The notes under the pieces were generated by a model, which was given only the letters and a program-made list of their open reading frames with translations, was not told where the DNA came from and searched no databases. A stretch of DNA of 64,000 nucleotides from Acidobacteriota bacterium (lineage in GTDB: Bacteria; Acidobacteriota; Terriglobia; Bryobacterales; Bryobacteraceae). The DNA lies in assembly GCA_017304135.1 (NCBI GenBank), contig JAFLBB010000016.1, positions 22,026 through 86,025 of the forward strand, written 5' to 3'. This document shows positions 47,301 to 54,694 of the stretch, piece by piece. Within the stretch, counting starts at the first letter, position 1; every line of letters starts with the position of its first letter. Position numbers and translations under genes: made by a program.

Positions 47301-47776
47301 TGTCCAACGGCATCCTCGGCAAGATCGTGGGCAACTGGCAGAGCAGCGGTATTCTCTCCGCTCAGACGGGCGCCCCCATCGCCATCTCGGCGGCCTGCAC
47401 CATGCCCGGAGTCTCCGGCCTCGGCTGCTACGCTGACCGCGCCAAGAATGCCAGCCTTCCCGACGGCCAACAGAGCATGGACCGGTGGTTCGACACCACC
47501 GCCTACGCAAACCCCGGCCCCTACTCGTTCGGCAGCGGCTCACGCACCGAACCGAACCTGCGCAATCCGGGCTCGTTCAGCTTCGACACGGTTTTCAGCC
47601 GCTGGCAACCGATCCGGGAGCGGTTGAGGCTGCAGTTCCGCGCCGAGTTCTACAATCTGCTGAACCACCCGAATTTGGGCGGCCCCAGCACCGGCATTAC
47701 GTCTTCCACCTTCGGCGTCATCACGTCGAAGGCCGGCAACCGGACGATGGTGATGGCCCTGAGGCTGGAGTTCTAG
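44378..47776 (+). CDS. Oar-like TonB-dependent receptor with carboxypeptidase-regulatory domain
   Basis: A 1132-residue outer-membrane protein. A signal peptide (IVVVFTLVCFGQ) is followed by a CarboxypepD_reg domain (about 25-110: GGISGVVLDPTGASMVKVRV; PYLPAGRYNMVMESEGF), a plug (IIELPTGRSPYSLLTLSPG) and a large beta-barrel that ends in a C-terminal aromatic residue (MALRLEF). This is the Oar-like group that is greatly expanded in Solibacter-type genomes. Its ligand is unknown, but two downstream GH71/99-like hydrolases suggest a glycan. ATG 44378 was chosen because AGAGG lies seven bases upstream; a TTG at 44357 is less likely. Confidence 0.88.
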   Translation: MTEVLRLLIRTMSIVVVFTLVCFGQVERGGISGVVLDPTGASMVKVRVSATNQATGTVSRVETTADGYYKIPYLPAGRYNMVMESEGFSTHRVADVPVLVGQITTIDVSLKPGTLQQEISVSANALAVEQVSSSLGYVTSAKQIIELPTGRSPYSLLTLSPGVIATGNAGTGPIVSGGRSNTSAILFDGQDTRNNSTLDNAYTPPQEAVAEVRFITNSFSAEYGRSAGGVVVAAGRSGGNQFHGSAYDYLRNDKLNANSWANNRNNVRRGRQRRNDYGFTISGPVTLPKIYDGRNKTFFFFNWEQNNDHGVSTPTANVPTALQKSGDFSQTLTSAGAVIRIFDPLTTVADPSQRSGYGRLPFAGNLLPASRMDPIMKKILGYYPEPTLPVSPTVSVNWSQNFANIVKTTRWFVRGDQNFGEKNRLFVRFGHENTPRTSPYTNIAFPGEGTNGGGNQRSIGHTAAISDTHTFSPNMIGEFRAGYTRRVIQLTPLSVGFDITTLGLPQYLKAASGDALFPRFNVTDFTAIGPDRASHNVDAETTPQFQAHLTWLKGSHAIKTGYDALICSFNTFRPDYPSGLFGFGRAFTQGPDPATASATAGYGLASAMLGIPDTGQFTIGPSLALLQPSNNFYLQDDWKIRRNLTLNLGLRFEYQTPFKERYNQLAYFDPAGIEPVTGRTGVLTMTSASHRYPSNPNYNWAPRIGLAWTFLPQTVFRAGYGIFYAPGSGGVGSSPGDLGSGSSVSTSVFFGQPPAAPNTPIPGSSLANPFVTGLRPYPNSLVGSGINAIWPEWPTPTNYMWNANLQRSIGSNFLVEAAYIGSRGLRIWNNYNRNATFPQFLSLGSQLNSLVPNPFFGKISIGTMSTATVRQGLLLTPYQQYAGNVGQIRASVGDSAYHAFTLRAERSFSKGLMFQVSFTGAKLIDNVNERFLGGANFINPYNLALSRSLSAADINRRLVANWVYELPFGHGKNFLSNGILGKIVGNWQSSGILSAQTGAPIAISAACTMPGVSGLGCYADRAKNASLPDGQQSMDRWFDTTAYANPGPYSFGSGSRTEPNLRNPGSFSFDTVFSRWQPIRERLRLQFRAEFYNLLNHPNLGGPSTGITSSTFGVITSKAGNRTMVMALRLEF

Positions 47777-47795
47777 CCGCCGCAGGGGGCACATC

Positions 47796-49094
47796 ATGCA
47801 GAAACGCATCCTCCTCGTTCCTTTGCTCGCGTTCGGCGTGCTGTTTGCCGCCGCTCCGGGCGATCCCGACCCGAAGACACTCGACAAGAAGGTGTTGCTC
47901 GGCTACCAGGGCTGGTTCAATTGCGCCGGCGATGGCGCTCCGGAAAACAACTGGCGCAGTTGGGCCCGTGGCGTTCCGGCGCCGGAGACCCTTACGGTCG
48001 ACATGTATCCCGACCTCAGTGAATTCGGTCGCGATGAACTCTGTGCTGTTCCGGGTATGACGATCGCGGGTAAGCCAGCCTACCTCTATTCGGCCTGGAA
48101 CCCCAAGGTGGTGGCCCGCCACTTCCAATGGATGAAGGAGTATGGCCTGGACGGCGTGCTCATGCAGCGCTTCGTCACGACCATCGCCCGCAAGCGAGCC
48201 TCCGGCGACGTTGTGCTGAAGAATGTCCTGGCCGCCGCCGCGGCAAGCGGTCGTCTTATCGCCATCGAGTACGACGTCACCGGCTCAAACCTCGCCACCT
48301 TCGTCGACGTGATGAAGGAGGACTGGAAGTACCTCGTTGACGAATTGAAGATCACCGCGCACGCGAGCTACCTGCACCACAAAGGCAAGCCCGTGCTTTC
48401 CATCTGGGGCCCGGGACTGCATGAGGACCGCCATGTTCCGCACGACCCAGCCGTGGCACACCAGATGATCGAGTGGTTTCGCACCGGCGCTCCAGCAGCG
48501 TACCAGGTCACCTATATGGGAGGCACGCCATCCCGCTGGCGGACCCTCACCAACGACGCCCGCCCCGACCCTGGCTGGGCCGATGCCTACCGCGCTATGG
48601 ATGTGGTGCAGCCGTGGATCGTCGGCCGGTATCGCGACGCCGCTGGTGTGGACCGCTGGAAGGAGGACATGATCGTCCCTGATCTTGCGCTCGCCGCGAA
48701 GAACAAGCAGATTTACATGCCGGTGATTTTTCCCGGCTTCTCCTGGAACAACCTGAAACGCGAGGCCCCGAAAAACGCAATTCCCCGCAATCGCGGTGAG
48801 TTCCTTTGGCGCCAGGCGTATAACGCCAAAGTGTCAGGCGCCACCGTGCTCAAGATCGCCATGTTTGATGAGGTGAATGAGGGCACGGCCCTGTTCAAGA
48901 TCGCCGCTCGCCGCCAGGACGCCCCGGACCAGGGCTACTGGCTGACCCTCGACGCGGATGGGGCCGCCTTGCCTAGCGACTGGTATCTGCGGCTGGCGGG
49001 AGAAATCACGCGTATGTTCCATGGCGAGATTCCGCCCGACCCCAAGCTGCCCGAAGGGCCAGGCCCACCCTGGAGGGCGCCCGCGCGCCGATAA
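47796..49094 (+). CDS. Secreted GH71/GH99-like glycoside hydrolase
   Basis: A 432-residue protein with a signal peptide (LLAFGVLFAAA) and a single (beta/alpha)8-type domain. Landmarks are VLLGYQGWF, LTVDMYPDLSEFG, DGVLMQRFVT, IAIEYDVTGS, VIFPGFSWNN and KIAMFDEVNEGTA. This pattern fits proteins annotated as GH71/GH99-like or xylosidase/arabinosidase in Bacteroidetes and acidobacteria. Several Asp/Glu residues in these motifs could be catalytic. It is 20 bases after the receptor gene, with AGGGGG before its ATG, so it is probably co-transcribed. The next gene is a tandem paralogue. Confidence 0.75.
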   Translation: MQKRILLVPLLAFGVLFAAAPGDPDPKTLDKKVLLGYQGWFNCAGDGAPENNWRSWARGVPAPETLTVDMYPDLSEFGRDELCAVPGMTIAGKPAYLYSAWNPKVVARHFQWMKEYGLDGVLMQRFVTTIARKRASGDVVLKNVLAAAAASGRLIAIEYDVTGSNLATFVDVMKEDWKYLVDELKITAHASYLHHKGKPVLSIWGPGLHEDRHVPHDPAVAHQMIEWFRTGAPAAYQVTYMGGTPSRWRTLTNDARPDPGWADAYRAMDVVQPWIVGRYRDAAGVDRWKEDMIVPDLALAAKNKQIYMPVIFPGFSWNNLKREAPKNAIPRNRGEFLWRQAYNAKVSGATVLKIAMFDEVNEGTALFKIAARRQDAPDQGYWLTLDADGAALPSDWYLRLAGEITRMFHGEIPPDPKLPEGPGPPWRAPARR

Positions 49095-49104
49095 CGCAAA
49101 GAAG

Positions 49105-51057
49105 ATGCCGCGAGCCCTCTCAGTCCTGCTGTTGGCGGTGGCTGCCAACTGCGCGCAAAACCCTGATCCGTCGACTCTCGAGGGAAAAGTCGTGCTTGGC
49201 TACCAGGGTTGGTTCCGCTGTCCGGGCGGCGGCGCCATGGGCACGAACTGGAGCCATTGGTCGAACGGAACGCCAACGCCGGCCAGCATCGTGGTCGACA
49301 TGTATCCAGATCTGCGCGAATTCGAACCCGCCGAGACCTGCACCGTGCCAGGAATGACCAGCGGTGGGAATCCTGTCTCGTTATTCAGCTCCGGCAACAG
49401 CACCACGGTGGACCGGCATTTCCACTGGATGCGGCAGTACGGCATCGACGGCGTGCTGGTGCAGCGCTTTGTCACCGACATCGCCCGCAACCGCCAGGCC
49501 GGCGACGTCGTGCTTAGGAACGTGATGGCCGCGGCGCGCCGCCATCGACGCGTGTTCGCCATCGAGTACGACATCAGCGGCGCCGCAGCGGCGACGCTCC
49601 TCTCCGCGCTGCAGGAGGACTGGAAGTACCTCGTCGAAGCCCTCGCCGTGACAGAGCATCCTGGTTACCTGCGCCACAACGGCAAGCCCTTACTCGCGGT
49701 GTGGGGCATCGGGCTCAACGACGCTAAGCACCCGCCCAACGACCCGGAAGCCGCGCTGCAAATCGTCCAATGGTTCCGTGGCGAGGCGCAGGTGAGCTAT
49801 CTGGGCGGCACTCCAGCCTATTGGCGCACATTGTCGAACGATGCGGCCACCGACTCACGATGGAGCAGCGTCTACCAAGCGATGGACGGAATTCAGCCGT
49901 GGACCGTAGGGCGGTACAGCACGCAGGCCGCCGCCGACCGCTGGAAAGTGGAGCGCATCGAGCCGGACCTGGCTGTGACAGGTCAGCGCGGGCAGGCGTA
50001 CATGCCCGTCATCTTTCCTGGATTTTCTTGGTACAACCTGAACCGCACCGCGCCGCAAAACCAGATCCCGCGCAACCGCGGTGAGTTTCTATGGCGGCAG
50101 GCATACAACGCCAGGACAGCGGGCGCGCGGATGCTGAAAATCGCCATGTTCGACGAAGTGAACGAGAGCACGGCCATGTTCAAGCTGGCATCACGCCGCG
50201 CCGACGCCCCAGACCAGGGCTATTGGCTGACCCTGGATGCCGACGGGTTCACGTTGCCAAGCGACTGGTACTTGCGGCTGGCGGGAGAAATTACGCGCAT
50301 GTTTCGCGAGCAGACGCCGCCCGCCGCTGCACTCCCTTCCGACCCCGGCCCGCCCTTCGCCGGCGCCGCCCCGCTGGTGGCGGTCAACGGGGCCAGTTTC
50401 AGCGGCCAGGTGGTGGCGGCCGGATCGCTCGCCACGCTCTACGGCGAAGGACTGAGCGCGGAAGCTGGCGCCTCGCAATCCAGTCTGACGCTGATCGATG
50501 CGAGCGGCGCGGGACACACCCCTGTGGTCCTCTATGCGTCAGGAAATCAGTTGAACATTGTAGTTCCGGCGGACATTGTTTCCGGGCCGGCGACACTCGT
50601 GGCTGAGCGAGGTGAGGGTACGCTCGCCTACGGGCGAGTCAACATCCAACTGGTGGCCCCCGGGATTTTCTCCGCAGGCTCAGGCGGGCGGGGACCGGCG
50701 GCTGCCTTGGTGCGCGTGGTACGGCCGGACGGCACGCAGGAGTCGCACCTTGCCGCCGAATGCAAAGCGGACGGCGAATGCCGGGCGATCCCAATCGCGC
50801 TCGGACCCGAGGGTAGCGTGGCAGTTCTGGAACTGTATGGGACAGGCATTCGCGGGCGCAGCGCACTGCACGGTGTGACCTGCACGATTGGCGACACGGC
50901 TGTGCCGGTGCTCTACGCCGGAGCACAGGGCGGCTTCACGGGACTGGATCAGGTGAACGTGCAACTGCCGCGAAGCCTGAGTGACAGCGGGTTGCTGAAC
51001 GTGCAATTGTCCGTTGATGGCCTCGCCGCAAACCCCGTTCAGGTGAGCATCCGTTAG
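49105..51057 (+). CDS. Secreted GH71/GH99-like hydrolase with Solibacter C-terminal domain
   Basis: A 650-residue paralogue of the preceding protein, alignable over the whole hydrolase domain (VVLGYQGWF, VVDMYPDLREFE, DGVLVQRFVT, FAIEYDISG, VIFPGFSWYN, KIAMFDEVNESTA). From about residue 422 it adds a domain of the TIGR03437 type (VNGASFSGQVVAAGSLATLYGEGLS; YASGNQLNIVVP; DQVNVQLPRSL), absent from its neighbour and present in the beta-helix protein at 22884. A short signal peptide ends near NCAQ. The extra domain may anchor the enzyme to the surface or a substrate; its function is not known. Confidence 0.78.
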   Translation: MPRALSVLLLAVAANCAQNPDPSTLEGKVVLGYQGWFRCPGGGAMGTNWSHWSNGTPTPASIVVDMYPDLREFEPAETCTVPGMTSGGNPVSLFSSGNSTTVDRHFHWMRQYGIDGVLVQRFVTDIARNRQAGDVVLRNVMAAARRHRRVFAIEYDISGAAAATLLSALQEDWKYLVEALAVTEHPGYLRHNGKPLLAVWGIGLNDAKHPPNDPEAALQIVQWFRGEAQVSYLGGTPAYWRTLSNDAATDSRWSSVYQAMDGIQPWTVGRYSTQAAADRWKVERIEPDLAVTGQRGQAYMPVIFPGFSWYNLNRTAPQNQIPRNRGEFLWRQAYNARTAGARMLKIAMFDEVNESTAMFKLASRRADAPDQGYWLTLDADGFTLPSDWYLRLAGEITRMFREQTPPAAALPSDPGPPFAGAAPLVAVNGASFSGQVVAAGSLATLYGEGLSAEAGASQSSLTLIDASGAGHTPVVLYASGNQLNIVVPADIVSGPATLVAERGEGTLAYGRVNIQLVAPGIFSAGSGGRGPAAALVRVVRPDGTQESHLAAECKADGECRAIPIALGPEGSVAVLELYGTGIRGRSALHGVTCTIGDTAVPVLYAGAQGGFTGLDQVNVQLPRSLSDSGLLNVQLSVDGLAANPVQVSIR

Positions 51058-51372
51058 CGACCCGTGGAGAATGACCTGCGAAGCATCCTGACGTTGTCGG
51101 TGGAACCCAGCCAGCTGCAGGCCCGTGGCCGTCGCGTGCCGGGCGGTCTGGGAGTTCCATGTCCGCCGGCCGCCTTGCAGTGACTCCACGAATCGGACGC
51201 CTTGAGACTCGGCCTTCGCGCCAACGACAGGGGCTAAACAAGCCGATGGTAGGTTGACGACCACATGCGCTCTCCGCTCAGCGACGCAGATGACGGCAGC
51301 GCCGTGTTCTACGACACTAAGGTGCTTTTGGCCAGGGCGTAGCGCGGTGACCGCCGCACGCATGCGCCGGAA
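51058..51372. other. Convergent intergenic region
   Basis: About 315 bp between two convergent genes. A minus-strand frame starts at 51363, ten bases after the dehydrogenase stop, and reads HLSVVEHGAAVICVAERRAHVVVNLPSA before running antisense through the end of the hydrolase gene. It could be a small partner of the dehydrogenase or chance; I do not call it a gene. No clear terminator hairpin was seen. Confidence 0.3.
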
Positions 51373-52806
51373 TCAGACGATCCGCAGCGCACCGCCAATG
51401 TTTATTTGACGCTCGCGCGTGAAGGTGAGGGGGGTGGTAACCCCCTCACCCGTCGGCGTTGCGATGCTGAAGCTCAAATAACCGGCACCGCCTAATCCCA
51501 GTGCCGCCGAACAGGGGGCGTTCTGCACAAAGAGCGTTGTGTTTAACGCGCGCGCCATCCTCGTGGCCGTCTCGACGTTGCGCGTGTGAATCAGTGCTGT
51601 GTGGCGGTGTCCGTGCTCGGCTCTGAGCGCCGCGCGGATGCCATCCTCCACATCGCGTACCCGCACCACCGGCACGAACGGCATCATCTGCTCCTCCTGC
51701 ACGAACGGGTGCTCTTCGTTCGTTTCGCCGAACAGCAGCGGAGTCCCTTGCGGCACGGAAATGCCCGCCGCGGCTGCCAGCAGCGCGACATCCTTGCCGA
51801 TCAAGTCCTTCTTCAGGTGCGCTGCGCCGTGGGCGCCGCCGCTGCCGTCGAACTGAAAGGCCGCCTGCGTGAGCCGCTCAATCGCGGCCGCGTCCAGTCG
51901 CCAGGCACCCGCCCGCTGCATGGCGCTGAGAAACGCATCGGCGGCCGTCGCCACCACGAATACCTCCTTCTCGCCAATGCACAAAAGGTTGTTGTCGAAC
52001 GAAGCGCCTGTGATGATCGCAGCCGCCGCCGCATCCAGATCCGCCGTCTCATCCACCAGCACCGGCGGATTGCCCGGCCCGGCGGCAATCACGCGCTTAC
52101 CGTGCTTCATGGCCGCCTTCACAACAGCGGGACCGCCCGTGACGCAGAGCAACGCCACGCCGGGATGCCGGAACAACTCCTCAGCCGAACGAAGGCTCGG
52201 CTGGCTCACCGTGGTGATTGCGTTCCCCACGCCAACCGATTTCCGGATCTCACCGTTCATGATGGCCAGCGCGTGCGCCGCCACGCGCGAGCCGGCCGGA
52301 TGCGGGCTGAACACCGCCGTGTTGCCCGAAGCCAGTACGTTGATCGCGTTGCTCGCCATCGTCGGGACCGAGTGTGTGGCAGGAGTCACCATGCCAATTA
52401 CGCCCCAGGGCGCGTGCTCGATGAGGCAGGCCCCGCTCGTATCGCTCCGCGCCTCACTTCGCATCGCCTCGGTACCCAGCACATGCCGGACCGCCTGCAA
52501 CTTTTCGATCTTGTGATCGAGACGTCCCAAGCCCGTTTCCGCCAGTTCCCTCCGCGCCCAATCAGCGGCGTGCTCCGCGCACAGCCCACGAATGATCGAA
52601 ATCATCCGTGCCCGTTCGTCCAGGCTCATCGCGGCGACTCTCTGCTGCGCCACCACGGCCGCCGCTACGGCCTCATCCACGGTCGCGAACACGCCTTCGC
52701 CGCTCGGCGCTGCCGATCCCGGATGAGATCCGATCCGGCCGTGCGCCTTCCACTGGGAAAGCAACTGGTCAACAATTTCAGCGGTGCCGTGGCGTTGGGT
52801 AGACAT
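51373..52806 (-). CDS. CoA-acylating aldehyde dehydrogenase (EutE/PduP-like)
   Basis: A 477-residue aldehyde dehydrogenase of the EutE/PduP class, which converts an aldehyde and CoA to acyl-CoA with NAD. The catalytic cysteine is in FDNNLLCIGEKEV; HAPWGVIGMVTPATHSVPTM and NTAVFSPHPAGS are typical. The first 20 or so residues (TAEIVDQLLSQWKAHGR) form a possible amphipathic helix followed by a linker, as in microcompartment-targeted enzymes. No shell protein, EutG/PduQ or diol dehydratase gene is nearby. The frame is open upstream to 53355, but ATG 52806 fits the family start. Confidence 0.85.
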   Translation of the reverse strand: MSTQRHGTAEIVDQLLSQWKAHGRIGSHPGSAAPSGEGVFATVDEAVAAAVVAQQRVAAMSLDERARMISIIRGLCAEHAADWARRELAETGLGRLDHKIEKLQAVRHVLGTEAMRSEARSDTSGACLIEHAPWGVIGMVTPATHSVPTMASNAINVLASGNTAVFSPHPAGSRVAAHALAIMNGEIRKSVGVGNAITTVSQPSLRSAEELFRHPGVALLCVTGGPAVVKAAMKHGKRVIAAGPGNPPVLVDETADLDAAAAAIITGASFDNNLLCIGEKEVFVVATAADAFLSAMQRAGAWRLDAAAIERLTQAAFQFDGSGGAHGAAHLKKDLIGKDVALLAAAAGISVPQGTPLLFGETNEEHPFVQEEQMMPFVPVVRVRDVEDGIRAALRAEHGHRHTALIHTRNVETATRMARALNTTLFVQNAPCSAALGLGGAGYLSFSIATPTGEGVTTPLTFTRERQINIGGALRIV

Positions 52807-52921
52807 GTCGTGAACTCCGGGTCTATTCGCAGTGTATCGTCCCAGGGCCAATAAAAAGCAGGCGATTTCACTCCGGATCTCCACAAGCGCCGGACTTTCC
52901 TCGCTCGTGACCGAATCGCGC

Positions 52922-52950
52922 TTGACGGGATTCGGTAATTCTATTATTAT
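52922..52950 (+). promoter_or_regulatory. Sigma70-like promoter of the ars operon, first copy
   Basis: TTGACG (52922-52927), a 17-base spacer and TATTAT (52945-52950) form one of the best promoters in the window. Transcription would start around the ATG at 52957 of the broken arsR, so that message is nearly leaderless. The sequence GAAATAT at 52952-52958, just after the -10, recurs at the second ars promoter and may be part of an ArsR operator. Confidence 0.6.
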
Positions 52951-52956
52951 CGAAAT

Positions 52957-53160
52957 ATGGAGGGAGTGGATCAGCAACCGAGTTCCCGCCTGGCTGCCGC
53001 GGGCGCCGAGCCAAGGCTGAGTATTCTGCGCCTGTTGCTCGCGGTCCAGGGCGAGCAGCAATTCTTTCGGCGTTCCGCCATCAGCGAGGCCCTGAGCCAA
53101 CGGCTCGCCGGTCTGATGCCGAATGCTGCACCCAGAACCACGTCGTCGACACCGCCAGCA
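52957..53160 (+). pseudogene. Truncated, frameshifted arsR
   Basis: The first 28 or so codons (SRLAAAGAEPRLSILRLLLA) match the start of the intact ArsR at 57626 (MFAAMGTEARLRIIRLLLA). The helix-turn-helix does not follow. About 80 bp later, in another frame, AECCTQN matches the metal-binding end AECCTRN of the intact protein. An internal deletion of roughly 110 bp plus a frame change therefore destroyed the gene. Its promoter survives and drives the downstream arsenic genes, with the ArsR at 57626 as the probable remaining regulator. Confidence 0.65.
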
Positions 53161-53209
53161 TTCCCGCTGCCGCCGGCACAAAAGCAATAGCAACACTGAG
53201 GACGATTCG

Positions 53210-54694
53210 ATGAACCCCGCTGATGTGAACGAAATCGTGAAAGATGTGAAGGAAATCGTGAGAGAGAAGTATGGAGCGGCTGCCACCCGCGTGAAGTCCG
53301 GCGGCAGTGGCTGCTGCAGCGCCGCCAGCACGTTCGGAGCCGACGATCCGATCACCCGTCACCTTTACGGAACGGACGAGTCCGCTTTCGTTCCCGAAGA
53401 GGCCGTTCTCGCCTCCCTGGGCTGCGGCAACCCCACGGCGCTGGCGCAACTCAGCCCCGGCGAAGTTGTGTTGGATCTCGGCTCCGGCGGCGGCATCGAC
53501 GTGCTGCTGTCGGCCAAGCGTGTCGGGCCCACCGGCAAGGCATTTGGGCTCGATATGACCGACGAGATGCTCGCTCTCGCGCGCGAGAACCAGCAGAAGT
53601 CCGGCTTGGAGAACGTCGAGTTCCTCAAAGGTGAAATCGAACACATCCCGCTGCCCGACAATACCGTCGATGTGATCATCTCCAACTGCGTGATCAACCT
53701 CTCGGCCGACAAGGACAGCGTGCTGCGCGACGCCTTCCGCGTTCTTAAGCCAGGCGGCCGCTTCGCCGTTTCCGACATCGTCGTGCGCGGAGATGTGCCG
53801 GCCGAGATTCGCAAGAACGTCGAGCTGTGGATCGGCTGCATCGCCGGAGCGCTTGAGGAATCCGAGTATCGCAACAAACTCGCGGCGGCGGGCTTTGAAG
53901 AGATCGGTGTGGAGCCGACGCGCGTCTATCGGGCCGAAGACGCCAAGGAGTTTCTCAAGGCCGCGGGCATGGATGCGGACGCCATCGCGGCGCAGGTGGA
54001 CGAGAAGTTCGCCAGCGCGTTCATCCGCGCCAGGAAGCCCGTGACTGCAGCTCAGTCCGTGAAGGACGCCAGGCCGGCCGCAAGAGTCCAGGTCTACGAT
54101 CCAGCCATGTGCTGCGCCACCGGCGTCTGCGGTCCGGCGGTCGACCCCAGGCTTCCCAAGTTCGCCGCCGACCTCGACTGGCTCACAAGTCAAGGAGCCA
54201 TTGTTGAGCGGTTCAATTTGGCCCAACAGCCGCAAGCCTTCGCCGCCAACACTACCGTAAAGGAAGCGCTCGCCACCAGCGGCACCGAGTGCCTTCCGCT
54301 GATTCTCGTGAACGGCAGCGTGGTGAGCAAGGGCATCTACCCGGAGCGTCACGATCTTGCGAAATGGGCCGGCCTGGACGCCGCGCTCCCCAAGTCCATT
54401 TACAGTGAAGCCGTGGCCGAACTCGTTGCCATCGGCGCCGCCATCGCGTCGAACTGCGAGCCGTGTTTCAAGTTCCACTTTGACCGAGCCCGAATACTCG
54501 GCGTCTCGAAAGCGGACATAGCCCTGGCCGTGAAAACCGCGCAGACAGTGAAGGACGCATCGTCGCGAGCCATCTCCGAACTCGCCGAGCGCCTCCTCCA
54601 TGGGCGTGGTGTGGGTGCGAGTCTGCCCGTGCTCGGCGGAGGGGCCGTATCTTCAGCCGGCCCCGCACCCGCAAAGGGAGGCTGCTGCTCATGA
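53210..54694 (+). CDS. arsM: Triple fusion: ArsM arsenite methyltransferase, ArsD, AhpD/CMD-like domain
   Basis: A 494-residue protein in three parts. Residues 1-285 are an ArsM-type SAM methyltransferase ([13 protein letters not shown]) with the three arsenite-binding cysteines Cys72, Cys160 and Cys210. Residues 293-390 are ArsD-like, with Cys301, Cys302 and Cys307 in [10 protein letters not shown], the motif that passes arsenite to ArsA. Residues 400-465 resemble a carboxymuconolactone decarboxylase/AhpD domain with Cys416-x2-Cys419-x3-His423. It ends in GGCCS. ATG 53210 starts 20 bases after the broken arsR. It overlaps arsA by ATGA, which fits the ArsD-ArsA partnership. It could methylate arsenite or hand it to the pump. 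Confidence 0.85.
   Translation: MNPADVNEIVKDVKEIVREKYGAAATRVKSGGSGCCSAASTFGADDPITRHLYGTDESAFVPEEAVLASLGCGNPTALAQLSPGEVVLDLGSGGGIDVLLSAKRVGPTGKAFGLDMTDEMLALARENQQKSGLENVEFLKGEIEHIPLPDNTVDVIISNCVINLSADKDSVLRDAFRVLKPGGRFAVSDIVVRGDVPAEIRKNVELWIGCIAGALEESEYRNKLAAAGFEEIGVEPTRVYRAEDAKEFLKAAGMDADAIAAQVDEKFASAFIRARKPVTAAQSVKDARPAARVQVYDPAMCCATGVCGPAVDPRLPKFAADLDWLTSQGAIVERFNLAQQPQAFAANTTVKEALATSGTECLPLILVNGSVVSKGIYPERHDLAKWAGLDAALPKSIYSEAVAELVAIGAAIASNCEPCFKFHFDRARILGVSKADIALAVKTAQTVKDASSRAISELAERLLHGRGVGASLPVLGGGAVSSAGPAPAKGGCCS

Noticed and set aside
50680..51363. A 227-codon minus-strand frame after the dehydrogenase gene
   Set aside because: More than half is antisense to the second hydrolase gene and no family is recognised. 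Kept only as a remark in the intergenic entry.
53161..53355. Upstream extension of the aldehyde dehydrogenase frame on the minus strand (52807-53355)
   Set aside because: It runs antisense through the ars promoter and broken arsR. The family start is at ATG 52806.
53081..54601. A 506-codon minus-strand frame
   Set aside because: It is the complement of the ArsM-ArsD fusion; it has no motifs, while the plus strand has every catalytic cysteine.
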